Part shown: piece by piece, positions 1 to 4,705 of the stretch
Numbering within the stretch: the first letter of the stretch is position 1
Layout: every line of letters starts with the position of its first letter
Assembly: GCA_964615845.1 (NCBI GenBank)
Contig: CAZTRC010000030.1
Coordinates: 1 to 5,590 of the forward strand
Reading direction: 5' to 3'
Source: CAYRQF01 sp964615845
Lineage (GTDB): Bacteria > Patescibacteriota > Minisyncoccia > Phycocordibacterales > CSBR16-119
DNA length: 5,590 nt
Translations under genes and position numbers: made by a program
Notes under the pieces: model-generated
What the model was told of the DNA's origin: nothing
The model's database searches: none
What the model saw: only the letters and a program-made list of their open reading frames with translations

Positions 1-92
1 ACTGGAAAATTCCCTATAGAAAAAATTTCCTCTCCGTAGAGAGTGTGGGCGTGATGTTCGGTTGTAGTATTTTTATTAGAAACTTCAGCCAT
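1..92 (-). CDS. atpB: ATP synthase F0 subunit a, N-terminal fragment (3' part outside window)
   Basis: Partial gene: the ATG is the complement of 90-92 and the frame stays open to the window edge, giving about 30 residues that begin MAEVSNKNTTTEHHAHTLYG and continue with GEEIFSIGNFP. A polar, His-rich N-terminus followed by a short 'aEpiFxIGxFP' block just before the first membrane helix is the usual start of F0 subunit a, the stator channel subunit that carries protons through the membrane part of ATP synthase. No membrane helix is visible because the window ends first, so the call rests on the N-terminal motif only. It is transcribed divergently from the gene at 211. The predicted -10 ends 17 nt before the ATG, implying a leader of about 10 nt with no Shine-Dalgarno sequence. 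If correct, the other atp genes should follow to the left. A different short-headed membrane protein cannot be excluded. Confidence 0.55.
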   Translation of the reverse strand, partial: MAEVSNKNTTTEHHAHTLYGEEIFSIGNFP

Positions 93-109
93 AATTTTAT
101 TGCGGGAGC

Positions 110-138
110 ATTATACCAGAAAAAATCTATTTAAAAAA
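110..138 (-). promoter_or_regulatory. Promoter for atpB (extended -10)
   Basis: The minus strand reads TGGTATAATG: a perfect TATAAT (complement of 110-115) preceded by the extended-10 TGn (complement of 116-118). The -35 region at 17-bp spacing (133-138) is only a T-run, so recognition probably depends on the extended -10 and the A/T tracts at 119-140. The predicted transcript starts near 103, about 10 nt before the ATG. Confidence 0.65.
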
Positions 139-153
139 AGGGTTTTTCAGGCA

Positions 154-180
154 TTGACAAAAAGTCTTTTATGTTATAGT
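154..180 (+). promoter_or_regulatory. Promoter for the lysozyme-like gene at 211
   Basis: A consensus -35 TTGACA (154-159) is followed after 15 bp by TATAGT (175-180), which carries an extended-10 TGT at 172-174. The short spacer is offset by the TGn motif; an alternative reading with 17-bp spacing uses TAGTAT at 177-182. Transcription should start near 187, giving a leader of about 24 nt. That leader is C-rich and contains no GGAGG-like sequence before the ATG at 211. Confidence 0.65.
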
Positions 181-210
181 ATGTCTCCGAACCCTTAACC
201 CTCCATCCAG

Positions 211-876
211 ATGAGACCTTTGATTCTAGCGACGACGCTCTGGTTGGCCCTGCTAACCCCTGCCCTCGCCCAACAACCTCCCGCCCTGTGGAAAGGCGAT
301 GTGCCCAAAGCCCTTCCGCCCATAAACTTGGACGACGCGCCGGATGCTTACGCGATCTACAAGTGTGTCCTCACGAATGACATCATTCGTGAACGTCTCC
401 CCTTCTTCGTCGATGATTGTGGTTGGGGCAAAGACGTGACTCGTCGAGTCATTTACGCGGCGGTCTACATGGAAAGTCGGCTCAATCCGTATGTCGTCGT
501 TCACAACGAGCCGGGCAATCCCTATCGTGACGCCAATGGTCTTCTCCAGATAACCCAGATCATGATCGACGAACGTAAGCGTAAGACCGGAGAAGCATCA
601 TTCTCTGGGTCCGAGCTGGCCGACCCAAATCTGCCGCCGGAAGACACTTACCTGCGATCTCTCGATGTCCTAAACGACATGGCGAAAGCCAAGAACTGGG
701 ACACGCCGGAGAAAGTGGCGAGTTGGTGGTATTGCTGGACATGTCCTGATCCCGAAGTGAAAGCCTGGCGCATCGCGAACTTTCAAGCAGCCTACGAGGA
801 ATTCGCCGAGATGGAACTCCGAGGCCGCGCCTGCGCCTTCCAGTGCAATACCGCGCCATGGAAGACCATACCCTGA
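211..876 (+). CDS. Secreted cysteine-rich lysozyme/lytic transglycosylase-like protein
   Basis: 221 aa. Residues 1-20 form a clear signal peptide (short basic start, LILATTLWLALL core, ALA|Q cleavage site), so the mature protein is exported. Residues 80-118 resemble the lysozyme-like SLT fold: VIYAAVYMESRLNP puts a candidate catalytic Glu at E88, followed by NGLLQIT (109-115), the 'GLLQI' block of soluble lytic transglycosylases. Further on, VASWWYCW (169-176) lies where the family normally has its 'AYNAG' block, so this half is divergent. Six cysteines (C52, C70, C175, C178, C208, C212) could make three disulfides outside the cell. Likely role: cleavage of peptidoglycan, its own or another cell's; activity is inferred, not shown. 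It is a single gene with its own promoter and terminator. Its base composition is visibly richer in G+C than its neighbours (39 of 60 bases at 241-300, against 22 of 60 at 1621-1680 in prmC), and it is the only gene here ending in TGA, so horizontal acquisition is possible. The ATG was chosen because the signal peptide begins there. Confidence 0.6.
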   Translation: MRPLILATTLWLALLTPALAQQPPALWKGDVPKALPPINLDDAPDAYAIYKCVLTNDIIRERLPFFVDDCGWGKDVTRRVIYAAVYMESRLNPYVVVHNEPGNPYRDANGLLQITQIMIDERKRKTGEASFSGSELADPNLPPEDTYLRSLDVLNDMAKAKNWDTPEKVASWWYCWTCPDPEVKAWRIANFQAAYEEFAEMELRGRACAFQCNTAPWKTIP

Positions 877-886
877 TCTTTGAAAA

Positions 887-922
887 CCCCGCCCACAAGG
901 CGGGGCTTTCATTTATTGTTTT
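887..922 (+). terminator. Rho-independent terminator after the lysozyme-like gene
   Basis: A 7-bp G+C stem, CCCCGCC (887-893) and GGCGGGG (899-905), closes a 5-nt loop and is followed by a T-rich run (CTTTCATTTATTGTTTT). It starts 10 nt after the TGA. Its T-rich tail overlaps the -35 of the tRNA promoter. Confidence 0.85.
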
Positions 923-944
923 ATAAGATGTTTTTTGCTATATT
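916..944 (+). promoter_or_regulatory. Promoter for the tRNA-Ile/prmC transcript
   Basis: TTGTTT (916-921), a 17-bp spacer, then TATATT (939-944) with extended-10 TGC at 936-938. The predicted start, near 951, leaves only 3-4 nt before the first base of the tRNA at 955. The nearest candidate promoter for prmC is this one, so tRNA and prmC are probably on one transcript. Confidence 0.6.
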
Positions 945-954
945 ACTTCGCATC

Positions 955-1026
955 GCGCGTGTAGTTCAGTGGTAGAACGCTGTCCTGATAAGACAGAGGC
1001 CGAAAGTTCGATTCTTTCCACGCGCA
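955..1026 (+). tRNA. tRNA-Ile (anticodon GAU)
   Basis: A full cloverleaf can be folded by hand. The acceptor stem is GCGCGTG with CACGCGC (955-961 and 1019-1025, 7 bp). The D-stem is GTTC/GAAC with a 7-nt loop. The anticodon stem CTGTC/GACAG carries loop CTGATAA, whose anticodon GAT decodes AUC and AUU as isoleucine. A 5-nt variable region follows, then T-stem GAAAG/CTTTC with loop TTCGATT. The discriminator base is A1026. CCA is not encoded (the next bases are CTC), so a CCA-adding enzyme is needed. At 72 nt it is slightly short because of the small D-loop. No intron is present. The next gene starts 3 nt after the discriminator. Confidence 0.97.
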
Positions 1027-1029
1027 CTC

Positions 1030-1764
1030 ATGGACAAAGAAATAGCCTGGCTTCTCCGGGATAAATATAACAGTATCGAATCTCCGGAATTCCATAGAGA
1101 CATAGAGCGTCTAAAAAGGGGCGTTCCGCTCGCTTACGTCATCGGCTGGATACCGTTTTTAAGTACAAAAATTTGGCTTGATTCCAGACCCCTAATCCCC
1201 CGCCCAGAAACGGAATTTTGGATAGAAAAAGCAATTCAAGAAATGAAAGGAGACGAGGTCCGACCTCGCCTCAAAGTGCTCGATCTTTGCGCTGGTTCGG
1301 GATGTATTGGTATTGCGGTTTTGAAACATATTCCAGATGCCGAAGTGCACTTCGCTGAAATTGTCGACGACCATCACCAGACGATACGAAAAAATATCCG
1401 TGAAAACGGTATCGATGTCGGACGAACGAAACAAATCGGCGGGAATCTTTTTGAACACGTAACAGAAAAGCATGACTTCATTCTTTCTAATCCGCCATAT
1501 GTTGATCCCGTTCTCGCTAATCGCATCCAACCGAGTGTTTCTCTTCACGAACCGCAGCAAGCCTTATTTGGCGGCCTTTCGGGTATGGAACTCATAGAGA
1601 AAATTATTATTGAAGCTCCAAAATATTTAAATCCTGGAGGCGTAGTTTATATCGAACATGAACCAGAACAATCAGAGGCAATCAAAGCCCTCGCGCCAAA
1701 TGCCGAATCTTTCCAAGATCAGTTCGGAGTCATTAGGTTTTCGAGAATTTCCCCGGCCCCATAG
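1030..1764 (+). CDS. prmC: Release factor glutamine N5-methyltransferase PrmC (HemK)
   Basis: 244 aa. A cytoplasmic SAM-dependent methyltransferase that modifies the glutamine of the GGQ motif in release factors, which raises peptide-release activity. Family marks visible are LIPRPETE (55-62), the SAM-binding motif I LDLCAGSGCIG (84-94), the substrate-binding SNPPY (N154-Y157) typical of N5-glutamine methyltransferases, and the HemK-type segment EPQQALFGG (174-182). It is about 30-40 residues shorter than E. coli PrmC, and the loss is in the N-terminal helical domain that docks the release factor. The start is well fixed: the ATG at 1030 lies 3 nt after tRNA-Ile, the next in-frame Met is residue 72, and upstream is tRNA. 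There is no room for a Shine-Dalgarno sequence. The stop is TAG, inside the arm of an inverted repeat. Its substrate RF1 is encoded directly downstream on the opposite strand. Confidence 0.95.
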   Translation: MDKEIAWLLRDKYNSIESPEFHRDIERLKRGVPLAYVIGWIPFLSTKIWLDSRPLIPRPETEFWIEKAIQEMKGDEVRPRLKVLDLCAGSGCIGIAVLKHIPDAEVHFAEIVDDHHQTIRKNIRENGIDVGRTKQIGGNLFEHVTEKHDFILSNPPYVDPVLANRIQPSVSLHEPQQALFGGLSGMELIEKIIIEAPKYLNPGGVVYIEHEPEQSEAIKALAPNAESFQDQFGVIRFSRISPAP

Positions 1765-1794
1765 GTCTGTCCTGTGTACATAGGACAGACCTAT
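1761..1794. repeat. 13-bp perfect inverted repeat between convergent prmC and prfA
   Basis: ATAGGTCTGTCCT (1761-1773) and its exact complement (1782-1794) flank an 8-nt loop, GTGTACAT, which itself contains the palindrome TGTACA. The left arm includes the TAG stop of prmC; the right arm ends 3 nt before the TAA of prfA. Neither side has a T-tract, so it is not a textbook intrinsic terminator. Its position suggests a two-way transcript end or 3'-end protector for both genes (inference). Confidence 0.85.
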
Positions 1795-1797
1795 GTA

Positions 1798-2787
1798 TTA
1801 CTCTTCAGTGGCTTCAGGCTCTGCGACATTGCCATTTTCTATCCTTCCCGCTGTCGTTTCGACGACATCATCAATTTGCCCTTTCATGATAAGTGGGAGG
1901 TTTGACCAAGATTCTTTGATCCGGTGATCAGTCAAGCGGTCTTGCGGGAAATTGTATGTACGGATTTTTTCCGAGCGGTCGGCGGTGCCGATTTGGCTAG
2001 AACGATCCGAAGCATATTTCTTAGCCTCTTCTTCGTCTTTCATCTGCTGAAGCCTGGACTTCAAAAGCGTCAAAGCGCGTTCGCGATTCGCCAGCTGGCT
2101 GCGTTCTACGGTCGAACGCACGTCGATGCCGGTCGGCTTGTGGATCACGCGGACGGCAGATTCTACCTTGTTCACGTTTTGACCTCCGGCTCCACCAGCG
2201 CGAGATGTCTCGAATTCGAGATCGCTGTCAGGAATGACGATATTTGTTTTCTTGAAAATTGGAAGGATGGCAACGGATGCGGTCGAAGTATGGATTCTCC
2301 CCTGCTTTTCTGTCGCTGGAATTCTCTGGACACGATGGACACCGGTTTCAAACCTTAGTCTCTTATAAACATCTTTGCCGTGGAATTCGAACGACGCTTC
2401 TTTGTACCCGCCGATGTCATTCTGCGATTCGTAATCTTTCTTAACCGTCCAACCCTGTTTTTCGGCATAGCGCTGATACATCTCAGCAAGCTCATATGCA
2501 AATAACGCCGCTTCGTCTCCGCCGACACCCGCGCGGACTTCAAGCATGGCTTCGTTTGGGAACTTCTCTTCTTCTTTTTCACTCTTCATTATGGCCTCGA
2601 TCTGCGTTTCAAGTTCAGCTCTCCTAGTAGCAATGTTCGCCAATTCTTCTTCCGCCATTTCTTTCATCCCGGGATCTGACGCAATCATTTCATTGGCTCC
2701 CTTCTCCTCAACCAAAAGTCGCTCGAGTTCCTGGCCGAGATACGCGGTCTTATGATTACTTTTTATTTCTTCAAGTTCGTATTTCAT
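1798..2787 (-). CDS. prfA: Peptide chain release factor 1 (RF1)
   Basis: 329 aa. Recognises UAA and UAG in the ribosomal A site and triggers peptide release. Residues 1-75 are a charged helical domain. EVRAGVGGDEAALFA (83-97) and the core around HRVQRIPATEKQGRIHTS (151-168) are standard. The PAT tripeptide (157-159) is the RF1 codon-reading motif, where RF2 has SPF. GAGGQNVNK (199-207) holds the catalytic GGQ (G201-Q203), whose glutamine is the PrmC target. RSEKIRTYNFPQDRLTDHR (271-289) is the conserved C-terminal block. The protein is about 30 residues shorter than E. coli RF1 (360), with the loss at the N-terminus; the ATG at 2787 is supported by a TAGAAT -10 only 6 nt upstream. Many bacteria place prfA and prmC in one operon; here they face each other. 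The gene appears to have its own promoter and to be separated from rpmE by a terminator. Confidence 0.97.
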   Translation of the reverse strand: MKYELEEIKSNHKTAYLGQELERLLVEEKGANEMIASDPGMKEMAEEELANIATRRAELETQIEAIMKSEKEEEKFPNEAMLEVRAGVGGDEAALFAYELAEMYQRYAEKQGWTVKKDYESQNDIGGYKEASFEFHGKDVYKRLRFETGVHRVQRIPATEKQGRIHTSTASVAILPIFKKTNIVIPDSDLEFETSRAGGAGGQNVNKVESAVRVIHKPTGIDVRSTVERSQLANRERALTLLKSRLQQMKDEEEAKKYASDRSSQIGTADRSEKIRTYNFPQDRLTDHRIKESWSNLPLIMKGQIDDVVETTAGRIENGNVAEPEATEE

Positions 2788-2793
2788 ATGCTT

Positions 2794-2802
2794 ATTCTAG
2801 CA
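2794..2802 (-). promoter_or_regulatory. Extended -10 promoter for prfA, giving a leaderless mRNA
   Basis: The minus strand reads TGCTAGAAT: TAGAAT (complement of 2794-2799) with extended-10 TGC (complement of 2800-2802). Only 6 nt separate it from the ATG, so the first transcribed base should be at or next to the A of the start codon. No good -35 is seen, because that region is occupied by the rpmE terminator hairpin. Confidence 0.6.
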
Positions 2803-2835
2803 AAACAAAAACGCTCGGAAAGAGCGCTTTTGTTT
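2801..2835 (-). terminator. Rho-independent terminator of rpmE
   Basis: On the minus strand, CGCTC-TTTCC-GAGCG (complement of 2812-2826) is followed by TTTTTGTTTT. The stem extends through a G-U pair (2827/2811) into the flanking AAACAAAA/TTTTGTTT, making a long hairpin. It begins 9 nt after the rpmE stop and its U-tract runs into the prfA -10. Confidence 0.88.
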
Positions 2836-2843
2836 CTGGACAT

Positions 2844-3116
2844 TTATTTAGCAGCTTTCTTTGATTTGACGGTAGTTGCGGCGGCGCGCTTCTTGAACTT
2901 GTCGACGCGTCCGGCGGTGTCGAGGACGGTTTCTTTGCCTGTGTAGAATGGATGTGAAGCACTGGAGATTTCGACTTTGAAAAGGTCGTATTCTTTTCCT
3001 TCGAATTTACCTTTTTCTGAAGTCTTAATAATTGAGCCAATCAAAAACTGCGCTCCGTTGGAGACGTCTTCGAAAATGACTGACCTGAAATTTTCCGGGT
3101 GGATATCTTTTTTCAT
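2844..3116 (-). CDS. rpmE: 50S ribosomal protein L31, type B (zinc-independent)
   Basis: 90 aa. A large-subunit ribosomal protein that helps bridge the two ribosomal subunits. The start MKKDIHPENFRSVIFEDVS, a central KVEISSASHPFYTGKE (47-62) and the closing VDKFKKR (71-77) are the L31 family pattern. There is no cysteine in the whole protein, so the zinc-binding CxxC of type A L31 is absent; this is the C-minus, type B form (often named rpmE2 where both forms coexist). Residues 78-90 are a Lys/Ala-rich tail, probably RNA-contacting or disordered. The start at 3116 is supported by the family N-terminus and by a -10 that ends 7 nt before it, which makes the mRNA leaderless. It has its own promoter and its own terminator. 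Confidence 0.96.
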   Translation of the reverse strand: MKKDIHPENFRSVIFEDVSNGAQFLIGSIIKTSEKGKFEGKEYDLFKVEISSASHPFYTGKETVLDTAGRVDKFKKRAAATTVKSKKAAK

Positions 3117-3123
3117 AGGGGCA

Positions 3124-3152
3124 ATATTAACACAGGCTTATATTTAAGACAA
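3124..3152 (-). promoter_or_regulatory. Promoter for rpmE, giving a leaderless mRNA
   Basis: The minus strand has TTGTCT (complement of 3147-3152; 4 of 6 match the -35 consensus), a 17-bp spacer and TAATAT (complement of 3124-3129) with extended-10 TGT (3130-3132). Just 7 nt separate the -10 from the ATG at 3116, so transcription should start at about 3117. The -35 directly abuts the palindrome at 3153-3223. Confidence 0.7.
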
Positions 3153-3223
3153 GCCCCCACACCTATATTTTGATAGCTCTTTTGAGCACGCCTTTGGCGT
3201 AATCAAAATATAGGTGTGGGGGC
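3153..3223. repeat. 71-bp palindrome able to fold into a three-way junction
   Basis: Two perfect 22-nt arms (3153-3174 and 3202-3223; outer ends GCCCCC and GGGGGC, inner ends TTTTGAT and ATCAAAA) enclose 27 bases. These fold into two further perfect hairpins, GCTC-TTTT-GAGC (3176-3187) and ACGCC-TTT-GGCGT (3188-3200). Only A3175 and A3201 remain unpaired at the junction. The element begins 7 nt after the stop of the transglycosylase gene and ends where the rpmE -35 starts. The minus-strand transcript leaving the stem reads CTTGTCTTAAAT, not a proper U-tract. Candidate roles are an unusual transcript end, an mRNA 3' stabiliser, or a mobile palindromic element; the sequence alone does not decide. 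Confidence 0.9.
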
Positions 3224-3230
3224 AAGAGGC

Positions 3231-4613
3231 TTACAAACTCTCCAAAACGTCGATATTGGTCTGGATCGTTGCGGCATGAGACATGACGGCGTTGCCGTAA
3301 AATGCGTTGGTGACCCCAGGAGCGGAACATCCACGTCCTGAATAGTATTTACAAGCCGCTTCCCTTTCGGCTGTGTAGGTCTGCGCACCAGCGCCGAGGT
3401 CCGCGACATAAAGCGCCGTAGCCGTGATGGCGTGAGCCGGATTCCAGGGGTTTGCTACAGAAACGCCGAGTGCAGCCTCTATTCTCTGATCATAGCTTTC
3501 CCATGTAGCTGGAATGAATTGCGATGGGCCCATTGCGCCCCCCCATCCGCCGATAGCGAGCGGACATGACAACGGCTGGCCGTCCGGCTTGATACCGAGA
3601 CGTTCTGTGATACGTAGAAAGGCTGACTGATCGTCGCGCCATGATCCTGATGTCGGTCCAGGCATGATATCTTTCCAGGTGCGGGTATCGCCAGCGCGGT
3701 TGCAAGTACCGACATTCGCGCCGAGGTTCGATTCTTGTTTTAAAATAGCCAGGATATAGGCCGGCCTGACACCAGTAGCCTTGCCGGCGACTTTTGCCAT
3801 GTCATAAGCTTCACCGAAAGGAATAGGTCCTGCTCCACGGAAACGGAAAAGTTCGGCGCGGATTTTACTTGCCTGCGCTTGGCGGTCTTTGACGATCTGC
3901 GCATATTCGGCTTCTTTGTTTTTACTGATTGAGAGAAGGGTCTTCTTGTCTTTTTCATCTTTTTCTACCAAGCTCTTCTGCTTTTCGATTTCTTTCTTGG
4001 CGTCAATTTCCTCGTCTTGTTTGACCTCAAGCTCTTGCTTCACGCCTTCGGTTTCTTGCTTCACTCCTTTGATATCCTGAACCGAATCATGAACAGATTT
4101 CTTGACCGAAGAGTACGTATCTACATCAGAATAAAAATCCGAAATCGATTCCGAGCTCAAAAGCACATGAGCAAAAGTTACTTTATCTAGTTCGTTGGTC
4201 TTTCGGATGAGCTGTTCGAGTGACTCTTTGCCTTTGGCGATGTCTTTGTTTAAAACTGTGATTGTCTCTTCCTTCGTCCTGATATCTTTGTCGAGCTTCT
4301 TGATCGTCACGTCCTGCTGGTTGATCTTTTTCTTGGCAGCGTTGATACGGCTTTGGAGAAGCGAAATATCTCCTTGGATTGTCGCCGATTGGCCTTTTTG
4401 AGCATTGAGCTTGCCCTGTTCGGCCGCGATTTCGGCTTCACATTGTTTCAAGATTTGCTCCAGCTCGGCGTCGGACTTGCCCGCGATATTGCCATCGCAC
4501 ACAGCCGCATAGGCTCTCGAAAAGCCCCCAAAAATAAATAAAAGCATTATGCCAGAAAGCACAATGCTTTTATTTATAACGCTTAGATTCTTATTTTTGG
4601 AAAGAATACTCAT
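3231..4613 (-). CDS. Secreted coiled-coil protein with C-terminal lytic murein transglycosylase domain
   Basis: 460 aa. A polar start, a hydrophobic helix (about 16-31) and an AYA|A site at 34-37 form a signal peptide or membrane anchor. Residues about 45-255 are charged and heptad-like, a long coiled coil resembling the N-terminal part of PcsB/CwlO proteins; FAHVLLSSESISDFYSDVD (147-165) is the non-coiled tip, and VKQE/D repeats lie at 184, 191 and 197. Residues about 258-440 are a lysozyme-like transglycosylase domain: ILAILKQESNLG (287-298) with candidate catalytic E294, then GGAMGPSQFIPATWESY (358-374), the MltB/SLT_2-type signature, and ITATALYVADLGAG (396-409). Cysteine pairs C39/C58, C304/C350 and C421/C429 fit disulfides outside the membrane. 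Expected reaction: non-hydrolytic cleavage of the MurNAc-GlcNAc bond in peptidoglycan during growth or division. No clear promoter of its own is seen, so it may be read through from rplY, 92 nt upstream. I do not assign a gene name. Confidence 0.88.
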   Translation of the reverse strand: MSILSKNKNLSVINKSIVLSGIMLLFIFGGFSRAYAAVCDGNIAGKSDAELEQILKQCEAEIAAEQGKLNAQKGQSATIQGDISLLQSRINAAKKKINQQDVTIKKLDKDIRTKEETITVLNKDIAKGKESLEQLIRKTNELDKVTFAHVLLSSESISDFYSDVDTYSSVKKSVHDSVQDIKGVKQETEGVKQELEVKQDEEIDAKKEIEKQKSLVEKDEKDKKTLLSISKNKEAEYAQIVKDRQAQASKIRAELFRFRGAGPIPFGEAYDMAKVAGKATGVRPAYILAILKQESNLGANVGTCNRAGDTRTWKDIMPGPTSGSWRDDQSAFLRITERLGIKPDGQPLSCPLAIGGWGGAMGPSQFIPATWESYDQRIEAALGVSVANPWNPAHAITATALYVADLGAGAQTYTAEREAACKYYSGRGCSAPGVTNAFYGNAVMSHAATIQTNIDVLESL

Positions 4614-4627
4614 GTGAAAATTCGTAG

Positions 4628-4691
4628 GCGCCTGTTTGGTTTGCGACCATTTGGCTTGGGTAGGTTAGGCGGGAGCAAACCAAACAGGCGC
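4628..4691. repeat. 17-bp inverted repeat with a 30-nt G-rich loop
   Basis: Perfect arms GCGCCTGTTTGGTTTGC (4628-4644) and its complement (4675-4691) enclose 30 bases. On the plus strand the loop contains GGGTAGGTTAGGCGGG (4658-4673), four closely spaced G-runs. The element fills most of the gap between the rplY stop (4706) and the start of the transglycosylase gene (4613). On the minus-strand transcript the stem is followed by CTACGAATTTTCAC and then the ATG, with no U-tract. It may act as a partial terminator, a processing or stability element, or an obstacle before the downstream start (inference). Confidence 0.88.
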
Positions 4692-4705
4692 TGAAGAATT
4701 TATCC

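Noticed and set aside
181..198. A five-codon mini-ORF (ATG TCT CCG AAC CCT TAA) upstream of the gene at 211, as a possible leader peptide
   Set aside because: Its ATG touches the -10 box and lies upstream of the predicted transcription start, so it would not be on the mRNA.
874..876. Possible recoding of UGA as a sense codon, as in Absconditabacteria and Gracilibacteria
   Set aside because: The single TGA is followed within 10 nt by a strong terminator, no gene here contains an in-frame TGA, and Trp is always TGG.
560..898. Open frames on the minus strand within the lysozyme-like gene
   Set aside because: The plus-strand frame has a signal peptide, a promoter, a terminator and fold motifs. 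The minus-strand frames are Arg/Cys-rich shadows, one of which starts inside the terminator stem.
955..1026. An intron or disrupted structure in the tRNA, since CPR RNA genes sometimes carry introns
   Set aside because: All four stems pair continuously over 72 nt with no insertion.
1924..2358. A 144-codon open frame on the plus strand opposite prfA
   Set aside because: It lies fully inside a well-conserved RF1 gene on the other strand, and neither promoter nor protein motif supports it.
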